A stretch of 64,000 nucleotides of DNA from Brevibacillus sp051967035 (GCF_051967035.1 NZ_JBQCKK010000003.1:186001-250000); one strand, 5' to 3'. Shown: positions 16,273 through 24,746, counted from the first letter of the stretch. Notes: generated from the letters alone by a model not told the origin. Numbers and translations: made by a program.

Positions 16273-17601
16273 CTAGATCGCAGCCTGAGCCTTGCCCCGA
16301 TTGTCGACGATGCGGATTGCTTTTCCTTCGCTGCGCGTCAAGGAGTTCGGCGGTTGAATGCGCAGCACGACGGATACGCCCAATGTATTTTTAATCATGT
16401 GCCCGATCTCTTTGGCGAGATGGGACAAAGCGACGCTTTCATTTCCGCTGATCTCGCCGGCGTACTCCTGTGTCAGCTCGCAGTGGACTTCAAACCGATC
16501 AAGCGCTCCGTCGCGTTCGATCACCACTTGATAGTGCGGTGCCAGCTGGTTGAAGGTCAGCAAAACAGACTCGATCTCTGTCGGGAATACGTTGACGCCG
16601 CGAATAATCAGCATGTCGTCCACGCGCCCTTTGATCCGCGACATGCGCATGGTCGTGCGGCCACACTTACAGGGCTCCGGATTCAGCGACGCAATATCGC
16701 CTGTGCGATAGCGGATCACAGGGAACGCTTCTTTGGTCAAGGAGGTAAAGACAAGTTCGCCTTCCTGTCCGTAAGGCAGCACTTCGCCTGTATTCGGATC
16801 GATGATTTCGGCGTAAAAATGGTCTTCGGCAATATGCAGTCCATCTTGCGCTTCGTGACATTCAATGGATACGCCTGGACCCATGACTTCGCTCAAGCCG
16901 TAAATGTCCACCGCTTTAATATCCAGCGCTTCTTCCAGTTGTACACGCATTTCCTCCGACCATGGTTCCGCCCCGAAAATTCCGTATTCGACGCTGGTTT
17001 CCCGCGGATTGATGCCTTGTTTTTTCATTTCCTCGACGATGTTCAGCACGTAGGAAGGAGTCGCTGCGATCCCGCGCGGCTGGAAGTCCTCGATCAGCGT
17101 AATCTGGCGGGACGTATTGCCGCCCGATACAGGAACGGCAACTGCCCCGAGATACTCGATGCCGTTATGCAGGCCAAGCCCTCCCGTGAACAGGCCGTAG
17201 CCGTACGCATTGTGGAAAATGTCCCCTGGCTTGCCGCCGGCACAGCAGATCGCGCGGGCCACGATTTCCGCCCAGTTTTCCAGGTCCTTTTTCGTATAGC
17301 CGACAACGGTCGGTTTGCCTTTGGTCCCCGACGATCCGTGAATGCGGGCGACTTCCTTCATGTCTACCGCAAACAGCTTGAACGGGTAATTTTCCCGCAG
17401 GTCCGTTTTTTTCATGAACGGCAGCTTGCGGATGTCTTCGATGGACTGGATGTCTTCCGGTTTTACCCCTGCTTCGTCAAACGCTTTTTGATGAAACGGC
17501 ACTCGCTCATAGACGCGTGCGACCGTTTCCTTCAAGCGTTCCAGTTGGAGCTGAGTCATTTTTTCTCTTGACAGCGTTTCCATTTCGATGTTAAAGATCA
17601 T
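16273..17601 (-). CDS. paaK: Phenylacetate-CoA ligase
   Basis: PaaK activates phenylacetate to phenylacetyl-CoA with ATP, the entry step of the pathway. The 442-residue protein has the AMP-binding P-loop SSGTKGKPTVVGYT, the EPWSEEMR and DIYGLSEVMGPGVS segments, the RYRTGDI hinge motif and the small C-terminal domain (RVDDMLIIRGVNVFPTEIE). Length and order are normal for the family. AGGGAAACGGC lies before the ATG. It stands between two crotonase genes, and a 10-base motif shared with the paaA operator lies about 20 bases upstream. Confidence 0.96.
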   Translation of the reverse strand: MIFNIEMETLSREKMTQLQLERLKETVARVYERVPFHQKAFDEAGVKPEDIQSIEDIRKLPFMKKTDLRENYPFKLFAVDMKEVARIHGSSGTKGKPTVVGYTKKDLENWAEIVARAICCAGGKPGDIFHNAYGYGLFTGGLGLHNGIEYLGAVAVPVSGGNTSRQITLIEDFQPRGIAATPSYVLNIVEEMKKQGINPRETSVEYGIFGAEPWSEEMRVQLEEALDIKAVDIYGLSEVMGPGVSIECHEAQDGLHIAEDHFYAEIIDPNTGEVLPYGQEGELVFTSLTKEAFPVIRYRTGDIASLNPEPCKCGRTTMRMSRIKGRVDDMLIIRGVNVFPTEIESVLLTFNQLAPHYQVVIERDGALDRFEVHCELTQEYAGEISGNESVALSHLAKEIGHMIKNTLGVSVVLRIQPPNSLTRSEGKAIRIVDNRGKAQAAI

Positions 17602-17618
17602 GCCGTTTCCCTCATTCC

Positions 17619-17628
17619 GTAACGTTAT
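17619..17628. promoter_or_regulatory. Possible half-operator upstream of paaK
   Basis: GTAACGTTAT here is identical to 3403-3412 in the paaA operator region, but the second half of the CGTTA-N3-TAACG palindrome is missing. It lies in the gap between the crotonase and paaK genes. It may be a weak internal site or chance. Confidence 0.3.
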
Positions 17629-17647
17629 GTCTTTGCATGCTTGCTGC

Positions 17648-18430
17648 TTATTCGCCCTTGAATACAGGCTTGCGCTTTTCGCGGAACGCTTCCAGCGCCT
17701 CCAGGCGGTCTTTTGTCGGAATAATGACCTCGTAGCACATCGTTTCCATATCCAGTCCCGTTTGCAAATCGACGCTGCTGCCGCGGTCGATCGCTGCTTT
17801 TGCCTGATAGACGGCGAGCGGCGCGTTGCCTAGAATTTCATGGGCCAGCGTCATTGCCAGTTCGTGCAATTCCTCTCCATCGCGGGCTACCCCATTTAGG
17901 ATGCCCAGGCGGCAGGCTTCCGTCGCCTGAATACGGCGTGCCGTCAAAATCAGTTCCTTGGCCTTGGACGGACCAATCAGCCGGGATAAACGCTGCGTGC
18001 CTCCTGCTCCCGGAATGATGCCCAGGCTCACCTCGGTCAGCCCCATCTTGGCGTCTTCTACTGCGTAACGGAAGTCGCAGGCAAGCGCGAGCTCGAAGCC
18101 TCCGCCAAAGGCAAAGCCGTTAATCAGCGCGATCGTCGGCTGCGGCAGACGCTCCAATGCGGTAAACACATCGCGAATTTTGCGGACGTTGCGCCGTACT
18201 TGCTGCTCGCTTAACGTGCGGCGTTCTTTCAAATCCGCCCCTGCGCAAAACGCCCGGCCTTCGCCTTTTATCAGCAGGACGCGGATGTCTTTTGACTCCA
18301 GCCGCACCTGCTCGATCAGGTCACCCAGACGCTCCAGCGTATCGTAGTTCAGTGCATTCAGCTCATCCGGACGGTTCAGCGTGATGATTGCCACGTGGCC
18401 GTCTCGTTCAAAGCGAACGGTTTCCTCCAT
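17648..18430 (-). CDS. Enoyl-CoA hydratase/isomerase (additional crotonase)
   Basis: The 260-residue crotonase has both hydratase Glu residues (FGGGFELALACDFRYA and LTEVSLGIIPGAGGTQRLSR) and the oxyanion segment GEGRAFCAGADLKERR. Start is ATG 18430 with GGAGGAG upstream. It is a third crotonase in the paa island. It may act on a second chain-shortening round or on a different aromatic-derived acyl-CoA; the sequence alone does not separate these. Confidence 0.88.
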   Translation of the reverse strand: MEETVRFERDGHVAIITLNRPDELNALNYDTLERLGDLIEQVRLESKDIRVLLIKGEGRAFCAGADLKERRTLSEQQVRRNVRKIRDVFTALERLPQPTIALINGFAFGGGFELALACDFRYAVEDAKMGLTEVSLGIIPGAGGTQRLSRLIGPSKAKELILTARRIQATEACRLGILNGVARDGEELHELAMTLAHEILGNAPLAVYQAKAAIDRGSSVDLQTGLDMETMCYEVIIPTKDRLEALEAFREKRKPVFKGE

Positions 18431-18472
18431 GCCCTGCCTCTCCTCCTTGTGCAACCATTTCCTCCCTGGCGG

Positions 18473-18862
18473 TTAGCGGTTCGGGTTGACCCGCGCATAC
18501 GTTCCTGTCGCAAAAGCAACCAGCTTCCCGTCGCAGGTCACGCGCGCTTCCATGATAATCAGGCTTTTTCCCTGCTTCAAAACGCGCGACTCGGCTTCCA
18601 GCCGCTCTCCGCGGGCAGGATGCAAGTATTGAATTTTGCTCTCTACCGTGACACATTGTTGCACGCCGTCTACATGAGGAGCGGCTCCATGTCCCATCGC
18701 TACATCGGCCAGTGTCGCCGTTACGCCTCCGTGTACGACGCCATCGATGCTATTGAACAGCTCAGGGCGAATTTTCAACGCTACCTTGCAGCCCTGTTCA
18801 TCTCGATGCACGACTTCTATGCCCAGGTAGTGGTTAAACCGATTGCGGATTTCCACTTTCAT
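18473..18862 (-). CDS. PaaI-family hotdog thioesterase (second copy)
   Basis: The 129-residue single hotdog domain has the PaaI/acyl-CoA thioesterase motif SIDGVVHGGVTATLADVAMG and the core strand VTVESKIQYLHPARGERLEA. Start ATG 18862 is preceded by GGGGGCGAGAGG; longer frames would overlap the upstream gene. It lies between paaI and the crotonase gene. Likely role is release of CoA from pathway intermediates. Confidence 0.82.
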   Translation of the reverse strand: MKVEIRNRFNHYLGIEVVHRDEQGCKVALKIRPELFNSIDGVVHGGVTATLADVAMGHGAAPHVDGVQQCVTVESKIQYLHPARGERLEAESRVLKQGKSLIIMEARVTCDGKLVAFATGTYARVNPNR

Positions 18863-18959
18863 CCTCTCGCCCCCGTGTATGGTATCCTCGTGAAACAGTG
18901 AAAGGAGCCTGTGCTCCTGGCATTCGGCTTCCTTTCCCTGTCTGATTTTCGCATTTGAT

Positions 18960-19421
18960 TTACTTCGATTCGTCAATCGCGACGAAGTATTCGTTTTTCC
19001 GATACGCCAGGGCGTCCAGTGTCGCTACCAGGCCATGCTCGGTTTCTACACGGATGCGGTACCAGGCTGTCCGGTTGTTTTTCTTCTCCTCCGTAGCGGT
19101 TGCCACCAGTCGGTTGCCTTTCATGGCGGCGGCCAAAAAACCGATGTTCATGGACAAGGCTACGGAAGTTTTGCCGTAGGAATTACAGGCTGCTGCGAAA
19201 ACAAAATCAGCCAGCGAGAAAATGATAGCGCCATGCGCTGTGCCGTGCGCGTTCAACATGTGCTCGGCTACGGTCAGTTCCGCTGTGGCCGTCCCTTCGC
19301 CAAGCTCAAGCAGCTTGACACCCAAAAATTGGGCAAATTGGTCTTGTTGCAGCTTTTCGCAAATTTCATCGTAGTGCTTGCGGTGAAGCTCCCGCTCGTC
19401 GACAAACGTTTTCCCGCTCAT
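18960..19421 (-). CDS. paaI: PaaI, hydroxyphenylacetyl-CoA-type thioesterase
   Basis: The 153-residue hotdog protein has the PaaI signature NAHGTAHGAIIFSLADFVFA followed by ALSMNIGFLAAAMKGNRLVA. PaaI frees CoA from hydroxylated phenylacetyl-CoA and related dead ends. Its start is three bases after the stop of the EthD-like gene, so the two are translationally linked; the binding site is weak. It belongs to the operon that starts at the operator at 19782. Confidence 0.88.
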   Translation of the reverse strand: MSGKTFVDERELHRKHYDEICEKLQQDQFAQFLGVKLLELGEGTATAELTVAEHMLNAHGTAHGAIIFSLADFVFAAACNSYGKTSVALSMNIGFLAAAMKGNRLVATATEEKKNNRTAWYRIRVETEHGLVATLDALAYRKNEYFVAIDESK

Positions 19422-19424
19422 CGC

Positions 19425-19724
19425 TTAGACCACTTCGGCAAAGTGCATGGACACCACTTGACCGGCAAATCCACGCAAGTCTTTTCCTGCTGCACGACCC
19501 TCTGGCGATGACAACGCTTCCAACAATGCTTCTTTCGTTTCAAAGTACATTTCTGCAATCAGGTGCAGGTCGGATTCGCCCATTGGCGTGCCGTATACCT
19601 TGCTCACTTCCATCTTCACCAGGCCGGGCATTTTTTCAGCGAGTGCAGCGTGTACTTCGAAATAGTGCTTGTCAAAAGCTTCGATATCTTCCGGCTTGCG
19701 ATAAATAGCTACCAATTTGACCAT
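19425..19724 (-). CDS. EthD-family small protein
   Basis: The 99-residue protein begins MVKLVAIYRKPEDIEAFDKHY and continues as a ferredoxin-like dimeric alpha/beta barrel of the EthD family (EVHAALAEKMPGLVKMEVSK). EthD proteins often accompany monooxygenase or degradation systems, without a settled biochemical role. I chose ATG 19724 (GTAGGG 6 bases upstream) over an in-frame ATG at 19742. It is the promoter-proximal gene of the catabolic operon and has the cleanest copy of the shared paa operator upstream. Confidence 0.85.
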   Translation of the reverse strand: MVKLVAIYRKPEDIEAFDKHYFEVHAALAEKMPGLVKMEVSKVYGTPMGESDLHLIAEMYFETKEALLEALSSPEGRAAGKDLRGFAGQVVSMHFAEVV

Positions 19725-19781
19725 TGCGATCCCTACTTTCATCGGTTTCTTTTGCCAATATGTGACGACATAGTAATATAA

Positions 19782-19794
19782 CGTTATTTTAACG
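19782..19794. promoter_or_regulatory. Palindromic operator upstream of the EthD-paaI-paaK operon
   Basis: CGTTATTTTAACG is a perfect CGTTA-N3-TAACG palindrome, 58 bases before the first gene of the operon. The same pattern lies upstream of paaX (10106-10126) and, with one mismatch, paaA (3407-3419). Confidence 0.65.
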
Positions 19795-19882
19795 CATGTT
19801 GATATTTTGATTATATAAAGCCTTTCCGACAGGTGCAAGTATTTTTCAAAAAGCAAGAAAACTCTGGCGTCGATCACACTCT

Positions 19883-19919
19883 AAAAAAAGAGGACGGACA
19901 TAGCGTCCGCCCTCTTTTG
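19883..19919 (-). terminator. Terminator of the ctaCDEF operon
   Basis: On the minus strand AAAAGAGGGCGGACG pairs with TGTCCGTCCTCTTTT around a short loop, followed by a run of T. It lies directly after ctaF and before the paa operon promoter. Confidence 0.85.
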
Positions 19920-19933
19920 TAGCGCCTGGCTCC

Positions 19934-20251
19934 CTAGATCCACACCCAGTAAACGAAGACGATGATCGCGACCAGAATGAAGAACAACCCGGCGAAAATG
20001 CTGACTCGTGCAAACTCGTGGCCTTTTTGATCCATGTGCATCCAAACAAACAGTTGGAACAGCGCCTGAACGAAGGCCAGTACGACGATGAACGGTACGG
20101 TGAAACCGGCCGGAACCACTTCATACGCAACGGCAATGAATGCCAGTGCGGTCAATACGAGAGATCCGATGAAAGCAACCACGTGTCTTTTGGGACCATC
20201 GTGTTTTACTTTCGGTTTGCGTACCTCTTCATTTTGAGCATGTGCCCCCAT
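19934..20251 (-). CDS. ctaF: Cytochrome c oxidase subunit IV (CtaF)
   Basis: The 105-residue protein has three transmembrane helices and the family segment VQALFQLFVWMHMDQKGHEF. It is the smallest subunit of the caa3-type oxidase and probably helps stabilise CtaD. AAAGGTGGGG precedes the ATG. It is the last gene of ctaCDEF and is followed by a strong terminator. Confidence 0.94.
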   Translation of the reverse strand: MGAHAQNEEVRKPKVKHDGPKRHVVAFIGSLVLTALAFIAVAYEVVPAGFTVPFIVVLAFVQALFQLFVWMHMDQKGHEFARVSIFAGLFFILVAIIVFVYWVWI

Positions 20252-20254
20252 CGA

Positions 20255-20881
20255 TTACCCCACCTTTCCACCGATCATACCCATGAGATATACCACGGTA
20301 AAGATGAATACCCACACGACGTCGATAAAGTGCCAGTACAGGCAGGCCAGGTAGAACTTCGGAGCCGTTACTACCGTCAAGCCTTTTTTCACGGCCGACA
20401 GCTGCAACAGGACGATCCACAGGATCCCGAACGCTACGTGGCCCCCGTGGAAGCCGACCAACGTATAGAACGCGGAACCGAATGCACTGGTCGAGATTTT
20501 GTGTCCTTCATGCACATAATGCACGAACTCGTAAATCTCCAACGCCAGGAATCCGAGACCGAGCAATACCGTGATGGTCAGCCATACCTGAATCATCTTC
20601 AGGTTTTTCTTGTGCAGAGCGAGTGTAGCCATCACGCTGGTCATCGAACTGGTGAGCAGGAGGATGGTTGCGGCTGCAACCAGCGGCATGTCAAATAACT
20701 GCTGGGAGGTAGGACCGCCGTTCACCTGATCGCGGAGCGCGATGAACGTTGCAAACAAGGAACCGAAAAGAACGGTCTCTCCGCCAAGGAAGAGCCAGAA
20801 GCCAAGAATCTTGTTCTTGCCTTCCAGGGTGGCTTTTTCCGGTTCATCAGGTAATACTGCATTTGCATGATGTGTAGCCAT
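20255..20881 (-). CDS. ctaE: Cytochrome c oxidase subunit III (CtaE)
   Basis: The 208-residue subunit has five membrane helices, with the conserved segments ILGFWLFLGGETVLFGSLFA, LVGFHGGHVAFGILWI and LYWHFIDVVWVFIFTVVYL. It is membrane-bound and stabilises the proton-pumping core. Its ATG overlaps the ctaD stop as TAATG, which suggests coupling. Confidence 0.95.
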   Translation of the reverse strand: MATHHANAVLPDEPEKATLEGKNKILGFWLFLGGETVLFGSLFATFIALRDQVNGGPTSQQLFDMPLVAAATILLLTSSMTSVMATLALHKKNLKMIQVWLTITVLLGLGFLALEIYEFVHYVHEGHKISTSAFGSAFYTLVGFHGGHVAFGILWIVLLQLSAVKKGLTVVTAPKFYLACLYWHFIDVVWVFIFTVVYLMGMIGGKVG

Positions 20882-22728
20882 TAAGCCTTAACCCCTTTCT
20901 CTTCGATTTCATCCTCATGAATATGATAACCAGGATCATCTTTTACAGAACGGACGAACATGCAGGCGAACGTTACGAGCAAGCCGGTGGCCACGACAAA
21001 GTAGTTGTGGTACATGAAGCCGTAGCCCGCTACAAACAAGCCGACAGACATCAGGAAAGGCAAAAACGATGGCGACGGCATGTGGATATCCCCAAGCGGT
21101 TCAGCAGGTGTCATGCCTTTGTTGCCGGCCATTTTCTCGATCCAGAAGGCATCCAGACCGCGTACCAGCGGTGTTTGCGCAAAGTTGTACTCAGGTGGCG
21201 GCGACGGAATCGACCACTCCAGCGAGCGTCCGTCCCACGGGTCGGCCGGAGCGCGTTTTCCTTTGGCAGACACAGCGATGTTCACCAGGAACAGAATCGT
21301 ACCGATCGTCATACCGAATACCCCGATGGTACTGATGAAGTTCCCCACATCGAGATCCTGGCCTTGCAGGTAGGTGTAGACGCGACGCGGCATCCCCATC
21401 AGGCCCAGGAAGTGTTGCGGGAAGAAGGTAAGATGGAAACCGATGAAAAACGTCCAGAAGTTCCATTTACCGAGCGTTTCATTGAGCATTTTTCCGAACA
21501 TTTTCGGCCACCAGTAGTACAGACCTGCGAACAGACCGAACACGAGACCCCCTACGATAACGTAGTGGAAGTGCGCTACGACGAAGTAGCTGTCGTGGTA
21601 TTGGTAGTCAGCTGGCGGAACCGCAAGCATGACCCCGGTCATACCACCGATCGTAAATGTCGGAATGAAACCTACTGCAAACAGGTTTGCGGTAGGGAAG
21701 CTGATTTGGCCGCCCCACATGGTCAACAGCCAGTTGAAGATTTTGATACCCGTCGGCACCGCAATCAGCATCGTTGCCAGACCGAACAGCGTATTGGCGA
21801 TCGCTCCCAAACCGGTTGTAAACATGTGGTGAGCCCACACCATGAAGCCGAGGAAGCCGATCAGCGCGGTTGCGAATACCATCGAGCTGTAACCGAACAA
21901 ACGCTTTCGGGAGAACGTAGAAATGACTTCAGAGATCACACCGAATGCAGGAAGAATCAGGATGTATACTTCGGGGTGACCGAAGATCCAGAACAAGTGC
22001 TCCCAAATCACCACGTTACCGCCCGCATCCGGGTTGAAAAAGTTACCGCCGAACAAGCGGTCGAACATCAAGAGAACCAGACCTACGGTAATCGCCGGAA
22101 ACGCGAACAGAATCAGACCGGATGTTACAAACGACGTCCAGGTGAACAGTGGCATGCGCATGAATGTCATCCCTGGAGCACGCATGTTGATGATCGTAAC
22201 CAGGAAGTTGATACCACCGATCAGCGTACCAAGACCGGCAATTTGCAAACCGAGAACGTAGAAGTCCACGCCTCTGCCGCTATATTGGTTCAAAGCCAAC
22301 GTCGTATAGGACGTCCAGCCGGCATCCGGTGCTCCACCAAGGAACCAGCTGGTATTCAAGAGCACTCCCCCGAAGAAGAACAACCAGAACCCGAGAGAGT
22401 TAACAAAAGGGAAGGCGACGTCCCGTGCACCAATTTGCAAAGGAACGACAGCGTTCATCAGCGCGAAGATGATCGGCATGACTGCCAGGAAAATCATCGT
22501 GGTGCCGTGCATGGTAATCAGTTCGTTAAACGTCTTGGCACCAACTACGTTAGACTCTGGATACATCAACTGCAAACGGATCAGCAGGGCCTCAAAACCG
22601 CCAGCCAGAAAGAAAATACCGCCGGCAATCAAGTACAGGATCGCAATTTTCTTGTGATCGACTGTCGTGAGCCAATCCCACAGCCCTGAGCGCTTTGGTG
22701 CGGGTGCGTGAGAAGCATGTGCAGACAC
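20881..22728 (-). CDS. ctaD: Cytochrome c oxidase subunit I (CtaD)
   Basis: The 615-residue catalytic subunit carries the heme a/a3-CuB centre. Visible landmarks are ITMHGTTMIFLAVMP (low-spin heme His), WEHLFWIFGHPEVYILILPA (CuB His and the Tyr cross-link partner), VWAHHMFTTG (CuB His pair) and YFVVAHFHYVIVGG (heme a3 and heme a His). Start is GTG with AAAAGGAGG 9 bases upstream. Length matches long CtaD proteins with two extra C-terminal helices. Confidence 0.98.
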   Translation of the reverse strand: MSAHASHAPAPKRSGLWDWLTTVDHKKIAILYLIAGGIFFLAGGFEALLIRLQLMYPESNVVGAKTFNELITMHGTTMIFLAVMPIIFALMNAVVPLQIGARDVAFPFVNSLGFWLFFFGGVLLNTSWFLGGAPDAGWTSYTTLALNQYSGRGVDFYVLGLQIAGLGTLIGGINFLVTIINMRAPGMTFMRMPLFTWTSFVTSGLILFAFPAITVGLVLLMFDRLFGGNFFNPDAGGNVVIWEHLFWIFGHPEVYILILPAFGVISEVISTFSRKRLFGYSSMVFATALIGFLGFMVWAHHMFTTGLGAIANTLFGLATMLIAVPTGIKIFNWLLTMWGGQISFPTANLFAVGFIPTFTIGGMTGVMLAVPPADYQYHDSYFVVAHFHYVIVGGLVFGLFAGLYYWWPKMFGKMLNETLGKWNFWTFFIGFHLTFFPQHFLGLMGMPRRVYTYLQGQDLDVGNFISTIGVFGMTIGTILFLVNIAVSAKGKRAPADPWDGRSLEWSIPSPPPEYNFAQTPLVRGLDAFWIEKMAGNKGMTPAEPLGDIHMPSPSFLPFLMSVGLFVAGYGFMYHNYFVVATGLLVTFACMFVRSVKDDPGYHIHEDEIEEKGVKA

Positions 22729-22769
22729 AGGTTTACCTCCTTTTTAAGCGTCACTGCCTATGACGAATG

Positions 22770-23801
22770 TCATTGATCTTTTTCCTTCACGCTGAGCGTA
22801 GACATGTACTCTACAAGCGCTTTCACTTGTGCATCGTCGAGGTTGAGGTTAGGCATGTTGTTGCCCGGTTTTTCTTTTTGCGGATCTTTCAGCCACTTCG
22901 CCACATTTTCTGGCGTATGGGCAAGAATCCCTGCTACGCGCTCACGATCTGCGAAGTTGGTCAGGTTTGGACCCAGTTTGCCGCCTTTGCCGGCAATGGC
23001 ATGACAGCCGAGACAGCTTTTGTTGAAGATTTCTTGGCCTTGTTTCGCCCCTGGCGAAAGAGCAACTGCCGGTTCTTTGGACTGAACGCCCTTCATGGCG
23101 TTTGCCCATTTGTCAAAGGCAGCCTGATCCATGACTTCCACCTTGAAGTCCATCAAGGCATGGGACGCTCCACAGAGCTCCGCGCACTTCCCGTAGTAAA
23201 TGCCTGGCTTGTCTGCTTGCAGCCAAATTTTGTTCTCCTGCCCTGGGTTCGTATCAATCTTACCGCCCAACGCCGGAATCCAAAATGCGTGGATCACGTC
23301 CGCAGAAGTCACATGGAATTGAACCTTTTTGCCGACTGGCAGTACCAGGTCCTGTGCGGTCGTTACTCCCAGATCCGGATACTCGAATTCCCACCAGAAC
23401 TGGTGAGCGGTCACCTTCACTTGAAGCGCTTCCTCTTTTGGATATTCCTTGTGCAGAGCGAAACCGGTTGTAACAGTTGGAATCGCCATGACAATCAGGA
23501 GCAGGAAAGGAATAACCGTCCAAAGAATTTCAAGTGCATGATTGCCTTCGACCTGTTTGGGAATGCCTTGCTGTCCTGGGCGCTTACGATATCGAATAAG
23601 GACGTACGTAAAGATCAGCATAACGACAAGGAAGACGCCGATCATGATAGCGGAGGACAGCTTCATTAGGTCATACTGCATCGCAGCAACCGGGCCGGAA
23701 GGCTTGAGCGCTGAGAGCTCATCTTTGCCACACCCGGTTAACACCAGCGCCAGCAGACCAAAAAGAGATAGCTGACGCCAAAACTGTTGCCAACCCTTCA
23801 T
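22770..23801 (-). CDS. ctaC: Cytochrome c oxidase subunit II with cytochrome c domain (CtaC)
   Basis: The 343-residue protein is a lipoprotein (LTGCGKDE lipobox), with a second hydrophobic helix, a CuA domain (CAELCGASHALM ligands; WWEFEYPDLG approach) and a fused C-terminal class I cytochrome c with CLGCH and an axial Met in NNMPNLN. The fused heme domain defines a caa3 oxidase, which takes electrons from cytochrome c. GAGGGGTTC lies upstream of the ATG. A 600-base regulatory region precedes it. Confidence 0.97.
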   Translation of the reverse strand: MKGWQQFWRQLSLFGLLALVLTGCGKDELSALKPSGPVAAMQYDLMKLSSAIMIGVFLVVMLIFTYVLIRYRKRPGQQGIPKQVEGNHALEILWTVIPFLLLIVMAIPTVTTGFALHKEYPKEEALQVKVTAHQFWWEFEYPDLGVTTAQDLVLPVGKKVQFHVTSADVIHAFWIPALGGKIDTNPGQENKIWLQADKPGIYYGKCAELCGASHALMDFKVEVMDQAAFDKWANAMKGVQSKEPAVALSPGAKQGQEIFNKSCLGCHAIAGKGGKLGPNLTNFADRERVAGILAHTPENVAKWLKDPQKEKPGNNMPNLNLDDAQVKALVEYMSTLSVKEKDQ

Positions 23802-24063
23802 ACCTATGAACCCCTCTTTCTTCGTGTTGGTAACGTTCTAGCCACGCTTGCAAACTAGAAGCTTGCGTACCCTTTCCTTTGCGCAAGAATAGCTAGCTAT
23901 ACTTTCCCCCACTATCATGCCCAATCCGGAAAAGTATTAGCATTCATTCCAGCGACAAACAAAAGAGTAAAGACCAGGAAAGCAGACTTCTACCAATGCG
24001 TGGTAACCCTTTAAGTATACATAAATTTTCCTTAATCTACAGGCTATTTGTTATCATTTTGTT

Positions 24064-24090
24064 AACAAATTTATGAACAAATTTGTGAAC
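24064..24090. repeat. Tandem 12-base-spaced repeat, candidate redox-regulator sites
   Basis: AACAAATTTATGAAC (24064-24078) is followed, offset by 12 bases, by AACAAATTTGTGAAC (24076-24090). The second copy contains TTTGTGAA, which resembles ResD-type boxes and the half-site of Rex operators. The spacing would place two proteins near the same DNA face. The regulator is a guess. Confidence 0.45.
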
Positions 24091-24204
24091 TTTCCAGATA
24101 AATGTACCCAATTTAGGGAAGTTAAAGGAGATTTGCATACAAAAAAGACCACTTTCACCATTCTATGGAGCCATATCCGGGGCATAGACCCAGGCTGCAT
24201 TCTA

Positions 24205-24219
24205 CGTAAACGCTTCCAT
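24205..24219 (-). promoter_or_regulatory. cre-like site upstream of ctaC
   Basis: The minus strand reads ATGGAAGCGTTTACG, matching 14 of 15 positions of the WTGNAANCGNWNNCW consensus. It lies about 400 bases upstream of ctaC. CcpA control of cta genes is known in B. subtilis, so the site is plausible, although distant. Confidence 0.5.
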
Positions 24220-24332
24220 TTGGAATCTGGAAAAAAGTCGCCCTCTTGACAAAATCGCAAACGTTTCTCTAGCAAGTCAGCGCGATGCGAGTTTTCGGCG
24301 AGTGCCTCCTCTTTTGGACGCAAGTAGCAAAA

Positions 24333-24373
24333 AGGACAGCCCTCCCGTCTTCTGACGACGTCGGAGCTGTCCT
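24333..24373 (-). terminator. Terminator of the germination operon
   Basis: On the minus strand AGGACAGC pairs with GCTGTCCT around a loop that itself can fold, followed by TTTTTGC. It lies 22 bases after the DUF2512-like gene. Confidence 0.75.
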
Positions 24374-24395
24374 CTAACCTGCGCGGCTCTGTCCT

Positions 24396-24746
24396 CTATT
24401 CATTTCCCGACCGGATGGCTCTAAGCAGCCACGTATGCTGCAAGTATTCCGCCACCCCGTAAAGGATCGCAACAAAACCTGCCCCGATGGGCGAGATTCG
24501 GGCGTCTGGCAAAAAGACAACGCTGCCGTAGACGATGAGAAAGCCTGCAATCAAATCGCTAGCGGTCGCGAGCCACAGACTGCCTGGCGCAAGAATGGCT
24601 CTGTCCAGAAAAAAACCGGCAATGGCAAGGACAAAACCCCCCCCGACAGACTGGTACAGGTTCGCATAATTCACCTCGGGAAAGAGAGCGTCGGCCAAAA
24701 CCACCAAGACCGGGCTTACAAGCAACTTCATCCAGAGACCGTCCAC
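24396..24746 (-). CDS. DUF2512-like (YndM-type) membrane protein
   Basis: The protein of about 116 residues has four hydrophobic segments: LLVSPVLVVLADALF, GGGFVLAIAGFFLDRAIL, ATASDLIAGFLIVYGSVVFL and PIGAGFVAILYGVAEYLQH. This layout fits the DUF2512/YndM family of sporulation-associated membrane proteins. The start is uncertain: GTG 24746 is 11 bases after AAAGGAG, GTG 24758 overlaps that site, and ATG 24731 is also possible. It ends the germination gene cluster and may be part of its transcript. Function unknown. Confidence 0.65.
   Translation of the reverse strand: MDGLWMKLLVSPVLVVLADALFPEVNYANLYQSVGGGFVLAIAGFFLDRAILAPGSLWLATASDLIAGFLIVYGSVVFLPDARISPIGAGFVAILYGVAEYLQHTWLLRAIRSGNE

Larger units (their letters stand above)
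23802..24332. other. Long non-coding regulatory region upstream of ctaC
   Basis: No convincing gene is present. An 89-codon minus-strand frame at 24054-24323 lacks a family match and a good start. The stretch holds a tandem repeat with a TTTGTTAACAAA palindrome (24058-24069), a cre-like site (24205-24219) and a possible minus-strand -10 TATACT at 24014-24019. The unusual length and AT-rich core suggest several regulators act on the oxidase operon. Confidence 0.5.

Noticed and set aside
20917..22689. A 590-codon open frame antisense to ctaD
   Set aside because: It mirrors the codon structure of the clearly coding ctaD gene, is rich in Arg/His/Gln without any family pattern, and lacks a ribosome site.
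24054..24323. An 89-codon minus-strand frame upstream of ctaC
   Set aside because: The predicted protein is basic and irregular, the start region has no good ribosome site, and it overlaps regulatory repeats.
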